Part shown: in pieces, positions 25,329 through 34,505 of the stretch
Layout: each line of letters starts with the position of its first letter
Position numbering within the stretch: position 1 is the first letter of the stretch
NCBI RefSeq assembly: GCF_003601975.1
Contig: NZ_QZWZ01000009.1
Coordinates: 171,734 to 235,733, forward strand
Reading direction: 5' to 3'
DNA: 64,000 bases
DNA from: Mesorhizobium waimense
GTDB taxonomy: Bacteria; Pseudomonadota; Alphaproteobacteria; Rhizobiales; Rhizobiaceae
Made by a program: the position numbers and the translations under genes
The notes under the pieces: generated by a model
Database searches by the model: none
Told to the model about the DNA's origin: nothing
Seen by the model: only the letters and a program-made list of their open reading frames with translations

Positions 25329-26701
25329 CGGCAAAGACTTTCGACGCCATCATCATCGGCGCCGGTCAGGCCGGCACTCCGCTCGCCGGCCGGCTGAACG
25401 CGGCCGGCATGAGCGTGGCGCTGATCGAGCGCAAGCTGGTCGGCGGCACCTGCGTCAACACCGGCTGCATCCCGACCAAGACCATGGTCGCCAGCGCCTA
25501 TGCGGCGCATCTGGCCCGCCGCGCTGCCGACTATGGCGTGACGCTCGGCGGTCCCGTCGGCGTCGACTACAAGGCGATCAAGGCGCGCAAGGACAAGGTG
25601 TCGGGCGCTTCCCGCGCCGGGCTCGAGACCTGGATCGCCGACATGGACAAATGCACGCTTTATCGCGGCCATGCGCGCTTCGAATCCGCCATCACCGTGC
25701 GTGTCGGCGACGACCTTTTGACCGCGCCAAAGATCTTCCTCAACACCGGTGGCCGCGCCTCGGTGCCGGACCTGCCCGGCATCCACGACATCGACTATCT
25801 GACAAATTCGTCGATGATGGATCTCGATGTGCTGCCGCGCCATCTCATCGTCGTTGGCGGCAGCTATATCTCGCTCGAATTCGCGCAGATGTTCCGCCGC
25901 TTCGGCGCAGAAGTCACCGTCATCGAAAAGAGCCCGCGCCTGACCGGCCGCGAGGACGAGGACGTCTCGGCCGCCATCCTGTCCATCCTCGAGAATGAGG
26001 GCATCACCGTCCACACCGGCGCCGACGACATCGGCTTTGCCAGGCAGGGCGACGACATTGCCGTGACTTTCTCCGCCAGCAGGGCGCCGGCGGTCGGCTC
26101 GCATGTGCTTTTGGCGCTGGGCCGCACCCCCAACACCGACGATCTCGGCCTAGACAAGACCGGCGTCGAGGTCGACAAGCGCGGTTTCGTCGTCGTCGAC
26201 GAACAGCTGCGCACCAGCGTGCCCGGCATCTGGGCGATGGGCGACTGCAACGGCAAGGGCGCCTTCACCCACACCTCCTACAACGACTACGAGATCGTCG
26301 CCGCCAATCTGCTCGACAACGACCCGCGCAAGGTCAGCGACCGCATCGAGGCCTATGCCCTCTACATCGACCCGCCGCTCGGCCGCTGCGGCATGACTGA
26401 AGCGGCGGTGAAAAAATCCGGCCGGCGCGCTTTGGTCGGCCAGCGGCCGATGACCCGCGTCGGCCGCGCCGTCGAAAAGGGCGAGACGCAAGGCTTCATG
26501 AAGATTCTGGCCGATGCCGATACCGGGGAAATCCTCGGCTGCTCGGTGCTCGGCCCCGGCGGCGACGAAGCGGTGCACTGCGTGCTCGACCTGATGTATG
26601 CCAAGGCGCCGATCAGCACGCTGGCGCGGGCAACGCACATCCATCCCAATGTCTCGGAACTTCTGCCGACCATCGCCCAGGACTTGAAGCCGTTGGCCTA
26701 G
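25325..26701 (+). CDS. pyridine nucleotide-disulfide oxidoreductase (mercuric reductase-like)
   Basis: A 458-residue class I flavoprotein disulfide reductase. The FAD site IIIGAGQAGTPLAG is at about 10-23, the redox pair is in GTCVNTGC near residue 45, the NAD(P) site VVGGSYISLEFAQ lies in the middle, and GIWAMGDCNGKGAFTH is the second FAD contact. Unlike true MerA it lacks an N-terminal metal-binding domain and the C-terminal vicinal cysteines, so mercury reduction is unlikely. The substrate is unknown. It overlaps the DUF4126 gene by 4 bp. Confidence 0.85.
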   Translation: MTAKTFDAIIIGAGQAGTPLAGRLNAAGMSVALIERKLVGGTCVNTGCIPTKTMVASAYAAHLARRAADYGVTLGGPVGVDYKAIKARKDKVSGASRAGLETWIADMDKCTLYRGHARFESAITVRVGDDLLTAPKIFLNTGGRASVPDLPGIHDIDYLTNSSMMDLDVLPRHLIVVGGSYISLEFAQMFRRFGAEVTVIEKSPRLTGREDEDVSAAILSILENEGITVHTGADDIGFARQGDDIAVTFSASRAPAVGSHVLLALGRTPNTDDLGLDKTGVEVDKRGFVVVDEQLRTSVPGIWAMGDCNGKGAFTHTSYNDYEIVAANLLDNDPRKVSDRIEAYALYIDPPLGRCGMTEAAVKKSGRRALVGQRPMTRVGRAVEKGETQGFMKILADADTGEILGCSVLGPGGDEAVHCVLDLMYAKAPISTLARATHIHPNVSELLPTIAQDLKPLA

Positions 26702-26840
26702 CAGGCACTCGACCGTCGAGCACCGGCCGTCGCCCTTCAGGCTCCCGCCGAATAGCCTCATTGCGCCCATAGCGGCGCAAGCTGGACCAATCGACAGCCC
26801 AGTCGCAAAAGTGCATGTGTTGCGCCTCTGGAGGCCTCCC

Positions 26841-27890
26841 ATGCAGAAATCGATCGAACGCATCGCCGGCGACAGCGAGGGCGTTTCCTACGAATTCCCG
26901 GTCTTCTGCTTCAACGGAGCAGACAAGGCGGCGCCTTCAGCCTATCTGCAGGCGGCACTTCACGCCGGCGAGCTGCCAGGCGTCGTCGCCATCGACGCCT
27001 TGATGCCGATGCTGACCAAGGCCGAGAGCGAAGGCCGTATCAAGGGCGCGATCACCATCGTGCCATGGGCCAATCCGATCGGCCGTGCGCAATATCATTT
27101 CGGCGAGCACCAGGGCCGCTTCCATTTGGGCACGCGCACCAACTTCAACCGCGGCTTTCCGCTGCTGGCGGCGCCCGACACCGCGCTTTTGCCGGCGCAC
27201 GGCACGCCCGACCAGCAGTTGAAGACGCGTCTGCTGCAGCTCTCGCTCGGCCACGACATCGTGATCGACCTGCATTGCGACGACGAAGGCCTCGCCTATC
27301 TCTACATCCACACCAGCCTGTGGCCAGCGATGGCCGACTGCGCCGCGGCCATGGGCGTCGATGCGGTGGTGCTGTGGAGCGAGGACAGCGACGGCACCTT
27401 TGAGGGCGCCTCGATCATGCCCTACCAGAACGTTCCCGCCGATGTCGCACGCTTCGACCGGCGCGTCGCCACCACGGTCGAGTATCGCGGCATACTCGAT
27501 GTCGACGGTGCTCTCGCCATCTCCGATGCTGAGGGCCTCTACCGGCTGCTGGTGGCACGCGGCGTGATTGCCGATCCGGCCCTGTGCGCACCCAACCCAT
27601 TCACCGGCACCGTCGCGCCGCTCGAAAACATTGACATGATGCCGGCGCCCCGGGCTGGCGCGATACTCTATGACGTCAAGCCCGGCGACCGCGTCGCCAA
27701 GGGCACACGGCTCGCAACAATCATCCACGCGCCGGGCCAAGCCGATGGCCGCACCGAGGTGTTCGCGCCGCAGGCCGGCCTCATCCTGACCCGGCGTTCC
27801 CGGCGCATCATCCGCGCCGGCGAGGATCTTCTAAAGCTGGTCGGCGACAGGAAGAGCGCCGATGCAAGGTCAGGGACGCTTGAGGACTGA
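26841..27890 (+). CDS. succinylglutamate desuccinylase/aspartoacylase-family hydrolase
   Basis: A 349-residue M14-like zinc hydrolase. The first zinc ligands are His and Glu in HAGELPG near residue 42, and a third ligand lies in IDLHCDD near residue 147. The C-terminal 80 residues form a biotinyl-lipoyl-like beta domain (VKPGDRVAKGTRLATI), typical of the family. Members cleave N-acyl amino acids such as N-acetylaspartate, N-succinylglutamate or N-acetyl-diaminobutyrate. No arginine or ectoine genes are adjacent, so the substrate is open. ATG 26841 follows CTGGAGG. Confidence 0.82.
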   Translation: MQKSIERIAGDSEGVSYEFPVFCFNGADKAAPSAYLQAALHAGELPGVVAIDALMPMLTKAESEGRIKGAITIVPWANPIGRAQYHFGEHQGRFHLGTRTNFNRGFPLLAAPDTALLPAHGTPDQQLKTRLLQLSLGHDIVIDLHCDDEGLAYLYIHTSLWPAMADCAAAMGVDAVVLWSEDSDGTFEGASIMPYQNVPADVARFDRRVATTVEYRGILDVDGALAISDAEGLYRLLVARGVIADPALCAPNPFTGTVAPLENIDMMPAPRAGAILYDVKPGDRVAKGTRLATIIHAPGQADGRTEVFAPQAGLILTRRSRRIIRAGEDLLKLVGDRKSADARSGTLED

Positions 27891-27960
27891 GGGTTCGGGT
27901 TTTACCACCTTCATTGAATCCAGTTGCGCGGCCGGTCAATCGCCGCTATGGGAATCCGCC

Positions 27961-28005
27961 ATGAACATGCGTTCGAACAAGACCATTTGGTGGTGGGCTC
28001 GCTGA
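27961..28005 (+). CDS. trpL: trp leader peptide
   Basis: Encodes MNMRSNKTIWWWAR, 14 residues with three consecutive tryptophan codons (TGG TGG TGG), then stops. It closely matches the leader of the rhizobial trpE(G) attenuator. No Shine-Dalgarno site is obvious. A -10-like CTATGG at 27946-27951 would place transcription at or near the ATG, as reported for the leaderless trpL of Sinorhizobium meliloti. Ribosome stalling at the Trp codons when Trp-tRNA is scarce would favour the antiterminator. Confidence 0.92.
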   Translation: MNMRSNKTIWWWAR

Positions 28006-28082
28006 CAGCGGCCTGTTCGAACGCGTGCGCGTGAATAGAGAGGGTGGCCGCAACGGAATGTCCGGGCGGCCATTTGTTTTTT
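27961..28082 (+). ncRNA. trp attenuator RNA (rnTrpL-like)
   Basis: Mutually exclusive structures can be read. Region 1 GCGTTCGAACA (27969-27979) pairs perfectly over 11 bp with region 2 TGTTCGAACGC (28014-28024). The antiterminator is GCGGCC (28008-28013) with GGCCGC (28046-28051). The terminator is TGGCCG (28045-28050) with CGGCCA (28067-28072), followed by TTTGTTTTTT. In S. meliloti the released attenuator RNA acts in trans on other mRNAs; the same is possible here. Confidence 0.88.
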
Positions 28083-28122
28083 CAAGCCATTCCCGGGTCC
28101 GTTGCCCAAGATGGAGACGGCA

Positions 28123-30312
28123 ATGACGACGATCATTCTGGAAACCGGGGCGGAGCGCTTCGTCACCGCCGGTGGCGTGACCATCACCCGCGAGCGCCAC
28201 GAGCAGCCCTATGAAGGCGCGATCGACGCCTATGTCGACGGGCTGAATTCGCGCCGCGGTGCGGTGTTTTCCTCTAATTACGAGTATCCGGGCCGCTATA
28301 CGCGCTGGGATACCGCCATCATCGACCCGCCGCTGGTCATCTCGGCACGCGGCCGCACCATCCGCATCGAAGCGCTGAACAGCCGCGGCGAGCTACTGTT
28401 GCCTGTGATCGGCAAGGCGCTTGGCGGCCTCACCGAGGTCACCATCGCCGAAGCGTCGAAAAAGCTCATCCGCCTCGAGGTGGCCAAGCCCGGCCGCGTC
28501 TTCACCGAAGAGGAGCGCAGCCGCGTCCCCTCCGTCTTCACCGTGCTGCGCGCCATCACCGCTCTGTTCAAGACCGAGGAAGACGCCAATCTCGGTCTCT
28601 ACGGCGCCTTCGGTTACGACCTCGCCTTCCAGTTCGATCCGGTCGACTACAAGCTCGAACGCAAGGAGAGCCAGCGCGACCTCGTGCTGTTCCTGCCCGA
28701 CGAAATCCTGGTCGTCGACCACTATTCGACCAAGGCATGGACCGACCGCTATGATTATTCCGGCGACGGGTTCTCGACCGAAGGGCTGTCGCGTGACGCG
28801 GCTGTCGAGCCGTTCAAGACCGCCGACCGCATCCCGCCGCGCGGCGACCATGAGCCAGGCGAATATGCGAAGCTGGTGCGCAGGGCGATGGAGAGCTTCA
28901 AGCGCGGCGACCTGTTCGAGGTCGTGCCCGGCCAGATGTTCTACGAGCGCTGTGAGACCGAGCCCTCCGAGATTTCCCGCAAGCTGAAGGCGATCAACCC
29001 CTCGCCCTATTCCTTCTTCATCAATCTCGGCGACGGCGAATACCTGATCGGCGCCTCGCCCGAAATGTTCGTGCGCGTCAACGGCCGCCGGGTCGAGACC
29101 TGCCCGATCTCCGGCACGATCAAGCGCGGCGACGACGCCATCTCCGACAGCGAACAGATCTTGAAGCTGCTCAACTCGAAGAAGGACGAATCCGAGCTCA
29201 CCATGTGTTCGGACGTCGACCGCAACGACAAGTCGCGCGTCTGCGAGCCCGGCTCGGTGCGCGTCATCGGCCGGCGTCAGATCGAAATGTATTCGCGCCT
29301 GATCCACACCGTGGATCACATTGAGGGCCGGCTGCGCGAAGGCATGGACGCCTTCGACGCCTTCCTCTCGCATGCCTGGGCGGTGACCGTCACCGGCGCA
29401 CCGAAATTGTGGGCCATGCGCTTTATCGAGCAGAACGAGAAGAGCCCGCGCGCCTGGTATGGCGGCGCGATCGGCATGGTCAACTTCAACGGCGACATGA
29501 ACACCGGCCTGACCTTGCGTACCATCCGCATCAAGGACGGCATCGCCGAGGTGCGCGCCGGCGCCACGCTGCTCTTCGACAGCATTCCCGAGGAAGAAGA
29601 AGCCGAAACCGAATTGAAGGCATCCGCCATGCTCTCCGCCATCCGCGACGCCAAGACCGGCAACGCAACCGGTGCCGAACGCACCACCGCGCGCGTCGGC
29701 GACGGCGTCAACATCCTGTTGGTCGACCACGAGGACTCATTCGTCCACACGCTGGCCAATTACTTCCGCCAGACCGGCGCCAATGTCTCCACCGTGCGCA
29801 CGCCAGTGCCGGAAGAGGTCTTTGAACGGCTGAAGCCGGATCTCGTCGTGCTCTCGCCCGGCCCGGGCACGCCGAAGGATTTTGATTGCGCCGCGACCAT
29901 CAAAAAGGCTCGAGCCCGTGACCTGCCGATCTTCGGCGTCTGCCTTGGCCTGCAGGCCCTGGCCGAGGCCTATGGCGGTGAGCTGCGGCAGTTGCATGTT
30001 CCGATGCACGGTAAGCCATCGCGCATCCGCGTCTCCAAGCCCGGGATCATCTTCTCCGGCCTGCCCAAGGAAGTGACCGTCGGCCGCTACCATTCGATCT
30101 TTGCCGATCCGGTGCGCCTGCCCGACGATTTCATCGTCACGGCCGAGACCGAGGACGGCGTCATCATGGCCTTCGAGCACCGCAAGGAGCCGATCGCCGC
30201 CGTACAGTTCCATCCGGAATCGATCATGACGCTCGGCCACAATGCCGGCATGCGCATCATCGAGAACATCGTTGCGCACCTGCCGCGCAAGGCCAAGGAA
30301 AAGGCTGCCTAG
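28123..30312 (+). CDS. trpE(G): fused anthranilate synthase, components I and II
   Basis: A 729-residue fusion that makes anthranilate from chorismate and glutamine, the first step of tryptophan synthesis. Residues 1-500 are the TrpE synthase ([24 protein letters not shown]). Residues 530-729 are the class I glutamine amidotransferase, with nucleophile Cys in FGVCLGLQ and His-Glu in [12 protein letters not shown] chose ATG 28123 because GGAG lies 7 bases upstream and the length equals, from memory, that of the S. meliloti protein; ATG 28111 is possible. It is regulated by the trpL attenuator just upstream. Confidence 0.96.
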   Translation: MTTIILETGAERFVTAGGVTITRERHEQPYEGAIDAYVDGLNSRRGAVFSSNYEYPGRYTRWDTAIIDPPLVISARGRTIRIEALNSRGELLLPVIGKALGGLTEVTIAEASKKLIRLEVAKPGRVFTEEERSRVPSVFTVLRAITALFKTEEDANLGLYGAFGYDLAFQFDPVDYKLERKESQRDLVLFLPDEILVVDHYSTKAWTDRYDYSGDGFSTEGLSRDAAVEPFKTADRIPPRGDHEPGEYAKLVRRAMESFKRGDLFEVVPGQMFYERCETEPSEISRKLKAINPSPYSFFINLGDGEYLIGASPEMFVRVNGRRVETCPISGTIKRGDDAISDSEQILKLLNSKKDESELTMCSDVDRNDKSRVCEPGSVRVIGRRQIEMYSRLIHTVDHIEGRLREGMDAFDAFLSHAWAVTVTGAPKLWAMRFIEQNEKSPRAWYGGAIGMVNFNGDMNTGLTLRTIRIKDGIAEVRAGATLLFDSIPEEEEAETELKASAMLSAIRDAKTGNATGAERTTARVGDGVNILLVDHEDSFVHTLANYFRQTGANVSTVRTPVPEEVFERLKPDLVVLSPGPGTPKDFDCAATIKKARARDLPIFGVCLGLQALAEAYGGELRQLHVPMHGKPSRIRVSKPGIIFSGLPKEVTVGRYHSIFADPVRLPDDFIVTAETEDGVIMAFEHRKEPIAAVQFHPESIMTLGHNAGMRIIENIVAHLPRKAKEKAA

Positions 30313-30317
30313 CAACG

Positions 30318-31265
30318 ATGGCCGCAACGGAAGACATGACGGCGGCCGCGGCAAAAGCCGCTGCCAAGCGCAGGATTGCCAGCCTTGCCTTCTGGTCGAT
30401 CGTCATCGCCTTCCTGGTGATGGGGCTGAAGTTTGTTGCCTGGCGGATCACTGGCTCTGTCGCCCTCTATTCCGACGCGTTGGAATCCATCGTCAACGTC
30501 ATCACCGCGGCCGCCGCGCTGTGGGCGATCCGCATCAGCCACAAACCGGCCGACAGCGACCATCCGTTCGGTCACCACAAGGCCGAATACTTTTCCGCGG
30601 TCCTCGAGGGCGTGCTGATCGTCGTGGCCGCGATGCTGATCATCGCCAAGGTGTGGCAGTCGCTGCAGAACCCGCCCGTGCTCGAACAGCCCTGGCAGGG
30701 TTTGATGATCAATGCCGGAGCCGCTGTCGTCAACGCGGTATGGGCCTTGGTGCTGATCCGCAACGGCCGCGCCGAACGATCGCCGGCACTTGTCGCCGAC
30801 GGCCAGCACATCATGACCGACGTGTTGACGTCCGTTGGTGTCATCGTCGGTCTTGTCGGCGCGGTAATGACCGGCTGGCATATCCTCGACCCGCTGCTTG
30901 CGCTGCTGGTGGCGCTGAACATTCTCTACCAGGGTTGGAAGTTGACCGGAGAATCGCTGAGCGGCCTCATGGACCGTGCCGTGGATACGCAGGAGCACAT
31001 GCGCATCCGTGACGTCATCTCGGCCAATTCGAAAGGCGCGCTGGAGGTCCACGACCTGAAGACGCGCATTGCCGGCCGCGCCACCTTCATCGAGTTCCAC
31101 ATGGTCGTAGACGCAGACATGACGGTGGGCGACAGCCACGTCATCTGCGACCGTATCGAGGACGCGCTGAAGGCGGAAATCCCCTCGGTCCGCGTCACCA
31201 TCCATGTCGAACCGGATGACGAGGCAAAACTGCCTAAGGGCACCACGGCGGTGCCGTTCGCCTGA
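30318..31265 (+). CDS. cation diffusion facilitator metal exporter
   Basis: A 315-residue CDF transporter with six membrane helices. Metal-site residues are seen in YSDALESIVN (helix 2) and DGQHIMTDVLTS (helix 5), with the HPFGHHKAEYFS loop between. The C-terminal cytoplasmic dimerisation domain ends at about residue 300 (IHVEPDDEAK). It exports Zn, Fe, Mn or Co in exchange for protons. The DGQHIMTDV pattern alone does not fix the metal. It begins 5 bp after trpE(G), so it may be read from the trp transcript. Confidence 0.9.
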   Translation: MAATEDMTAAAAKAAAKRRIASLAFWSIVIAFLVMGLKFVAWRITGSVALYSDALESIVNVITAAAALWAIRISHKPADSDHPFGHHKAEYFSAVLEGVLIVVAAMLIIAKVWQSLQNPPVLEQPWQGLMINAGAAVVNAVWALVLIRNGRAERSPALVADGQHIMTDVLTSVGVIVGLVGAVMTGWHILDPLLALLVALNILYQGWKLTGESLSGLMDRAVDTQEHMRIRDVISANSKGALEVHDLKTRIAGRATFIEFHMVVDADMTVGDSHVICDRIEDALKAEIPSVRVTIHVEPDDEAKLPKGTTAVPFA

Positions 31266-31271
31266 AGTTGT

Positions 31272-31658
31272 TCACCAGGTCTCGATCGCGAGACCCTTAA
31301 TCCGCTCGAATTCCCTGACATTGCGGGTCATCAGTGTCAGGTGTCGCGCGCGCGCCTGCCCGCCGATAAGCACATCAGAGGGGTCGATCGGAGTCCCAGA
31401 TATCGCAAGCGCTGCCCGAATTTCGCCGGCATGCCTCGCATCGTCGCGATCGAATTCGAGTACAGGGAACTGCAAGGCTTCGACTCGCGCCAGATTGTCC
31501 GCCTTTCGCTCGCTCCTTTGGGCACCAAAGTAGAGTTCGTGAACGACGATGGCTGAAAGCGCAAAATCCTGCGGACTGTGTTGCTTAAGCCGCGCCAACA
31601 GCTCCGCATCCCCTTTCATGATCGCGATGACGGCATTGGTGTCGAGCAGATAGATCAC
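31272..31658 (-). CDS. vapC: VapC-family PIN-domain toxin
   Basis: A 128-residue PIN RNase. Acidic residues fit the Mg-binding site: Asp6 in LLDTNAVI, Glu in VVHELYFG near residue 41, Asp in PIDPSDVLIG near residue 94, and the later LMTRNVREF block. VapC toxins usually cut tRNA or rRNA. It overlaps the vapB stop by 4 bp and ends 6 bp from the converging CDF gene. All catalytic residues look intact, so the module is probably functional. Confidence 0.92.
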   Translation of the reverse strand: MIYLLDTNAVIAIMKGDAELLARLKQHSPQDFALSAIVVHELYFGAQRSERKADNLARVEALQFPVLEFDRDDARHAGEIRAALAISGTPIDPSDVLIGGQARARHLTLMTRNVREFERIKGLAIETW

Positions 31659-31900
31659 TTGAAGACGTCGTCCAAAGCCGGCCGATGCTGTTCCGCCGGC
31701 TTCTCCAGCACCGCCTCAGCGAAATCGTCGTCAAGCGGTCCGGTCACCTGGTCGAGCCAGGCCCAATACTGCGCAAGCGGTTCGAGGATTACGCTCTGGC
31801 CGTGACGGCGGATTGAAACCTCATCGCTTTCGAAACGAAATTCCTTGGGCAGCCGCACCGCCTGCGAACGGCCTGACCAGAACACCTTTGCCTTTTCCAC
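31655..31900 (-). CDS. vapB: VapB-family antitoxin
   Basis: An 81-residue antitoxin with an N-terminal AbrB/SpoVT-type swapped-hairpin DNA-binding domain (AKVFWSGRSQAVRLPKEFRF) and an acidic C-terminus that should wrap the toxin. The GTG at 31900 is chosen because GGAG lies 8 bases upstream and it gives the usual family N-terminus; GTG 31909 has no spaced ribosome site. It is coupled to vapC by a 4-bp overlap and likely represses its own promoter through the palindrome just upstream. Confidence 0.9.
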   Translation of the reverse strand: MEKAKVFWSGRSQAVRLPKEFRFESDEVSIRRHGQSVILEPLAQYWAWLDQVTGPLDDDFAEAVLEKPAEQHRPALDDVFK

Positions 31901-31912
31901 CGTGCTCACTCC

Positions 31913-31945
31913 AAAATGATATATGCCAAAGATATATATCATTTT
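31913..31945. promoter_or_regulatory. vapBC operator, perfect 12-bp inverted repeat
   Basis: AAAATGATATAT (31913-31924) and ATATATCATTTT (31934-31945) are exact inverted copies with a 9-bp spacer, 13 bp upstream of vapB. The AT-rich block stands out against the GC-rich surroundings and probably overlaps the -10 element. Confidence 0.75.
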
Positions 31946-31979
31946 ACGGACGCAGACAAGACCGATGCGCCATCAAAGC

Positions 31980-33068
31980 TCACGGCGCGCAGGCCGATTG
32001 CGGCATCGGGTTCAACCGATAAACCTTATCGTCCGATGCGGTCTTGCCCTCGGCCGCTTTCGAGCACATGTCGATGATCGGCAGGCTGCTGTTCGGGTTG
32101 GCCAGCATCATCGTGCCGTTGGCGCTGCGGCGTAGGTAGATTTCCTTCTGCGTGATGTCGCAGGAAGAGTCGCTCATCTTCGCGCTCGTCGCACAACGCC
32201 ACTGGTCGGCCTCGCCCTGGCAGGAATAGGTCTGCGTGACCTTGCCCGACTTCTGCCGCGTCGTGACCGAAATAGCGATGTCGGCGCCGTCAGGCCAGTT
32301 GGCTGCGTCCCCGCCGGCGGCAAAGGACGCCAGTTCCACCGGTCCGCGGAACACCCTGATCGATTGCGTCACCTGATCGGGATGCGAGCCGATATGCGCG
32401 GCATCGTAGTCGCGTCCGTAGCAGAAGGGTTGATCCGGCTTGAGCCGTTCGCGCAGCGGCGGACCGAGCGCCGGATCGATCGGATCGATGCGCGCGAATT
32501 CCGCCTTGCAGGTCGCCGCGGGCATCGGGTCGAGCCGGAAATTGTCATCCTCCTTGCCAAGCGCCTGCCTGTCATATTCAGCCTTGCCAAGCTCGTCTTC
32601 CGCCCCTGCATCGAGATAGAGGTCGGGTTGCACATCCGTGACGATCAGTCGGCCCTTGTCGTCGACCTTGAGCGAAGCCAGGGTGCGGTCGCAGTCCATG
32701 CCGCAATGGATCGGCCCGCTCTTGCCATCCTCGGACTCGTGATTGCACCAGCCGCCGGCCCATTCCGGCCCTTTCGCGCCACGCACGGTGGTGGCAATGA
32801 AGGAGTTGTAGGAGCTGTCGGCGCCTGCGCTCGGCTCCTCGTTCGGCCGGCTGACCGGGTCGTGGCCATAGTAGAAGAAGATCCGCGCCACCTTCTGCTT
32901 CGGATGCGCCTTGAGATGGGCTGCATCGTAGATCCGCCCGAAACAGGCATCGGCGCCGTTCGGACTGAGTTCGGTCAGTTTGGGTGTGTCGTCGGCAAAA
33001 GCCGTGCCAGCAAGCGCCGCAAGCAAGACGGCACCAAGCCCAGCGCCAACCACGGTCCTCGACGTCAT
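31980..33068 (-). CDS. secreted protein with two tandem CYGRxYDAAH-type repeats
   Basis: 362 residues with a signal peptide ending near residue 26 (GTAFADDTPK). The mature chain contains two related halves: one opens with ACFGRIYDAAHLKAHPKQKV and the other with FCYGRDYDAAHIGSHPDQVT. Each is followed by a beta-rich stretch and several cysteines (WCNHESEDG, HCGMDC; YSCQGE, RCATS, SCD). An internal duplication is clear. The even spacing of cysteines suggests disulfides in the periplasm or outside the cell. ATG 33068 follows GAGGAGGGATCAC. I do not recognise a family. It stands alone, facing away from a DsrE-type gene. Confidence 0.75.
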   Translation of the reverse strand: MTSRTVVGAGLGAVLLAALAGTAFADDTPKLTELSPNGADACFGRIYDAAHLKAHPKQKVARIFFYYGHDPVSRPNEEPSAGADSSYNSFIATTVRGAKGPEWAGGWCNHESEDGKSGPIHCGMDCDRTLASLKVDDKGRLIVTDVQPDLYLDAGAEDELGKAEYDRQALGKEDDNFRLDPMPAATCKAEFARIDPIDPALGPPLRERLKPDQPFCYGRDYDAAHIGSHPDQVTQSIRVFRGPVELASFAAGGDAANWPDGADIAISVTTRQKSGKVTQTYSCQGEADQWRCATSAKMSDSSCDITQKEIYLRRSANGTMMLANPNSSLPIIDMCSKAAEGKTASDDKVYRLNPMPQSACAP

Positions 33069-33165
33069 GTGATCCCTCCTCGCACCGACAGGACGTGCCT
33101 GCAATTTATGCTAGTCTAGGAGCGAAGCCGGGGCCATGCAAAACTGGCGGATCAGGGAGGAAGCG

Positions 33166-33600
33166 ATGCAACGCCGCGATATGTTCCGCGCCGGTCTTGC
33201 CGGGGCCGCTGGCCTTTTCGGGCTGCGCCAGGTCAAGGCCGCTGCCGCCGAGGAAAAGCTGAAAGTCGCCTATCATCTGAGCGACGTCGACAAGGTCAAT
33301 TTCGTGCTCGGCAACATCAAGAACCACTATGAAGGCACCGGCGGCAATGTCGATATTGCGCTGGTCGTGCACGGTCCGGCCCTTGCCGCCTTCAAGTCAA
33401 AAGGGATATCGGCGGCGATTTCCGGCCGCTTCGCCGGCCTTGTCCAGCAGGGCCTCAGTCCACATGCTTGCGGCAACACCATGCAAGGCATGGAGATCAC
33501 GCTCGCCGACCTGCTCGACGGCTTCCATGCCGTCGACGAGGGCGGCGTCGTCAAGCTCGCCGAACTGCAGCGCCAGGGCTATGCCTATCTCAGGCATTGA
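33166..33600 (+). CDS. exported DsrE-family protein
   Basis: A 144-residue protein. The N-terminal MQRRDMFRAGLAGAAGLFG resembles a Tat-type signal with twin Arg at residues 3-4. The rest is a DsrE/YchN-like fold (KVAYHLSDVDKVNFVLGNIKNH, VDIALVVHGPAL). One cysteine sits in SPHACGNTM, placed where DsrE proteins carry a sulfur-relay cysteine. It may bind sulfur species in the periplasm. GGGAGG precedes ATG 33166. It is followed 76 bp on by an SDR gene in the same direction. Confidence 0.78.
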   Translation: MQRRDMFRAGLAGAAGLFGLRQVKAAAAEEKLKVAYHLSDVDKVNFVLGNIKNHYEGTGGNVDIALVVHGPALAAFKSKGISAAISGRFAGLVQQGLSPHACGNTMQGMEITLADLLDGFHAVDEGGVVKLAELQRQGYAYLRH

Positions 33601-33676
33601 GGCGTCACGGACTTGAACGTGAGGGCGACGAGAGCCTACGAAGGGAGAGCAGTACATCCCAGAGGAAAAGGTGCCC

Positions 33677-34456
33677 ATGACCGCCCCCACCCTTGTCATC
33701 CCAGATCTCGCCGGCAAGACGGTGCTGGTCACCGGCGCCTCGACCGGTATCGGCGCGGCGTTGGCGCTGGCCTATGCCGCGCAGAAATGCCGCGTCGCGC
33801 TGCACTACAATTCAAGCCGCGATGCGGCCGAGAAACTCGCCGGGACCATTCGCGATGGCGGCGGCGAGGTCTTCCTCACGCAAGGTGATTTCTCCGTGCC
33901 GGCCGATGTCGAGCGCGTCGTCGAGGAAAGCGCTGAAAAATTCGGCCGGCTCGACGGGCTGGTCAACAATGCCGGCGGCATGCTTGGCCGCGTGCCCTAT
34001 GCTGAGCAAACCGAGGCCCATTACGACGCGGTGATGGACCTCAACGCGCGCTCCGTACTCACCGCCTCGCGCAAGGCGATACCATGGCTGAAGCGCCAGG
34101 GCGGCTTCATCGTCAACACCTCCTCGATCGCCGCCCGCAACGGCGCCGGCGGCGGGGCCGGCCTCTACGGCTCGGCCAAGGCCTTCGTCTCCAATGTGAC
34201 GCGCGGCATGGCCAAGGAACTGATCGATTTCGGCATCCGCGTCAACGCCGTGGCGCCGGGCACTATTCGTACACCTTTCCACGAACGCTATTCGACCGAA
34301 GAGCAGATGAAGGGCATGATCGCCACCATTCCTCAAGGACGCGCCGGCACCGCCGAGGATTGCGTCGGAGCCTATCTGTTCCTCTCCTCCGACTTTTTGA
34401 GCGGCTATATTACCGGACAGGTGATCGAGGTGAATGGCGGCCAGTTGATGCCTTGA
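33677..34456 (+). CDS. short-chain dehydrogenase/reductase
   Basis: A 259-residue classical SDR. The NAD(P) site is TGASTGIG at about 18-25, NNAGG lies near residue 97, and the catalytic Ser (NTSS), Tyr and Lys (YGSAK) lie near 145-165. The C-terminal ITGQVIEVNGGQ is typical of the FabG-like group. The ribose-binding region HYNSSRDAA suggests NADPH preference. The substrate is unknown. It is 49 bp upstream of a monooxygenase-fold gene and may share its transcript. Confidence 0.88.
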   Translation: MTAPTLVIPDLAGKTVLVTGASTGIGAALALAYAAQKCRVALHYNSSRDAAEKLAGTIRDGGGEVFLTQGDFSVPADVERVVEESAEKFGRLDGLVNNAGGMLGRVPYAEQTEAHYDAVMDLNARSVLTASRKAIPWLKRQGGFIVNTSSIAARNGAGGGAGLYGSAKAFVSNVTRGMAKELIDFGIRVNAVAPGTIRTPFHERYSTEEQMKGMIATIPQGRAGTAEDCVGAYLFLSSDFLSGYITGQVIEVNGGQLMP

Positions 34457-34505
34457 GCCGAGACCTGCATACTCAGTTCGCGCAACCCTGAAGGGAGACA
34501 AGGGA

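Noticed and set aside
25325..26701. Mercuric reductase (merA)
   Set aside because: The N-terminal metal domain and C-terminal cysteine pair are missing, and no other mer genes are near.
28393..29730. 445-codon minus-strand frame opposite trpE(G)
   Set aside because: Antisense to a fully conserved enzyme; His/Asp/Val-rich shadow.
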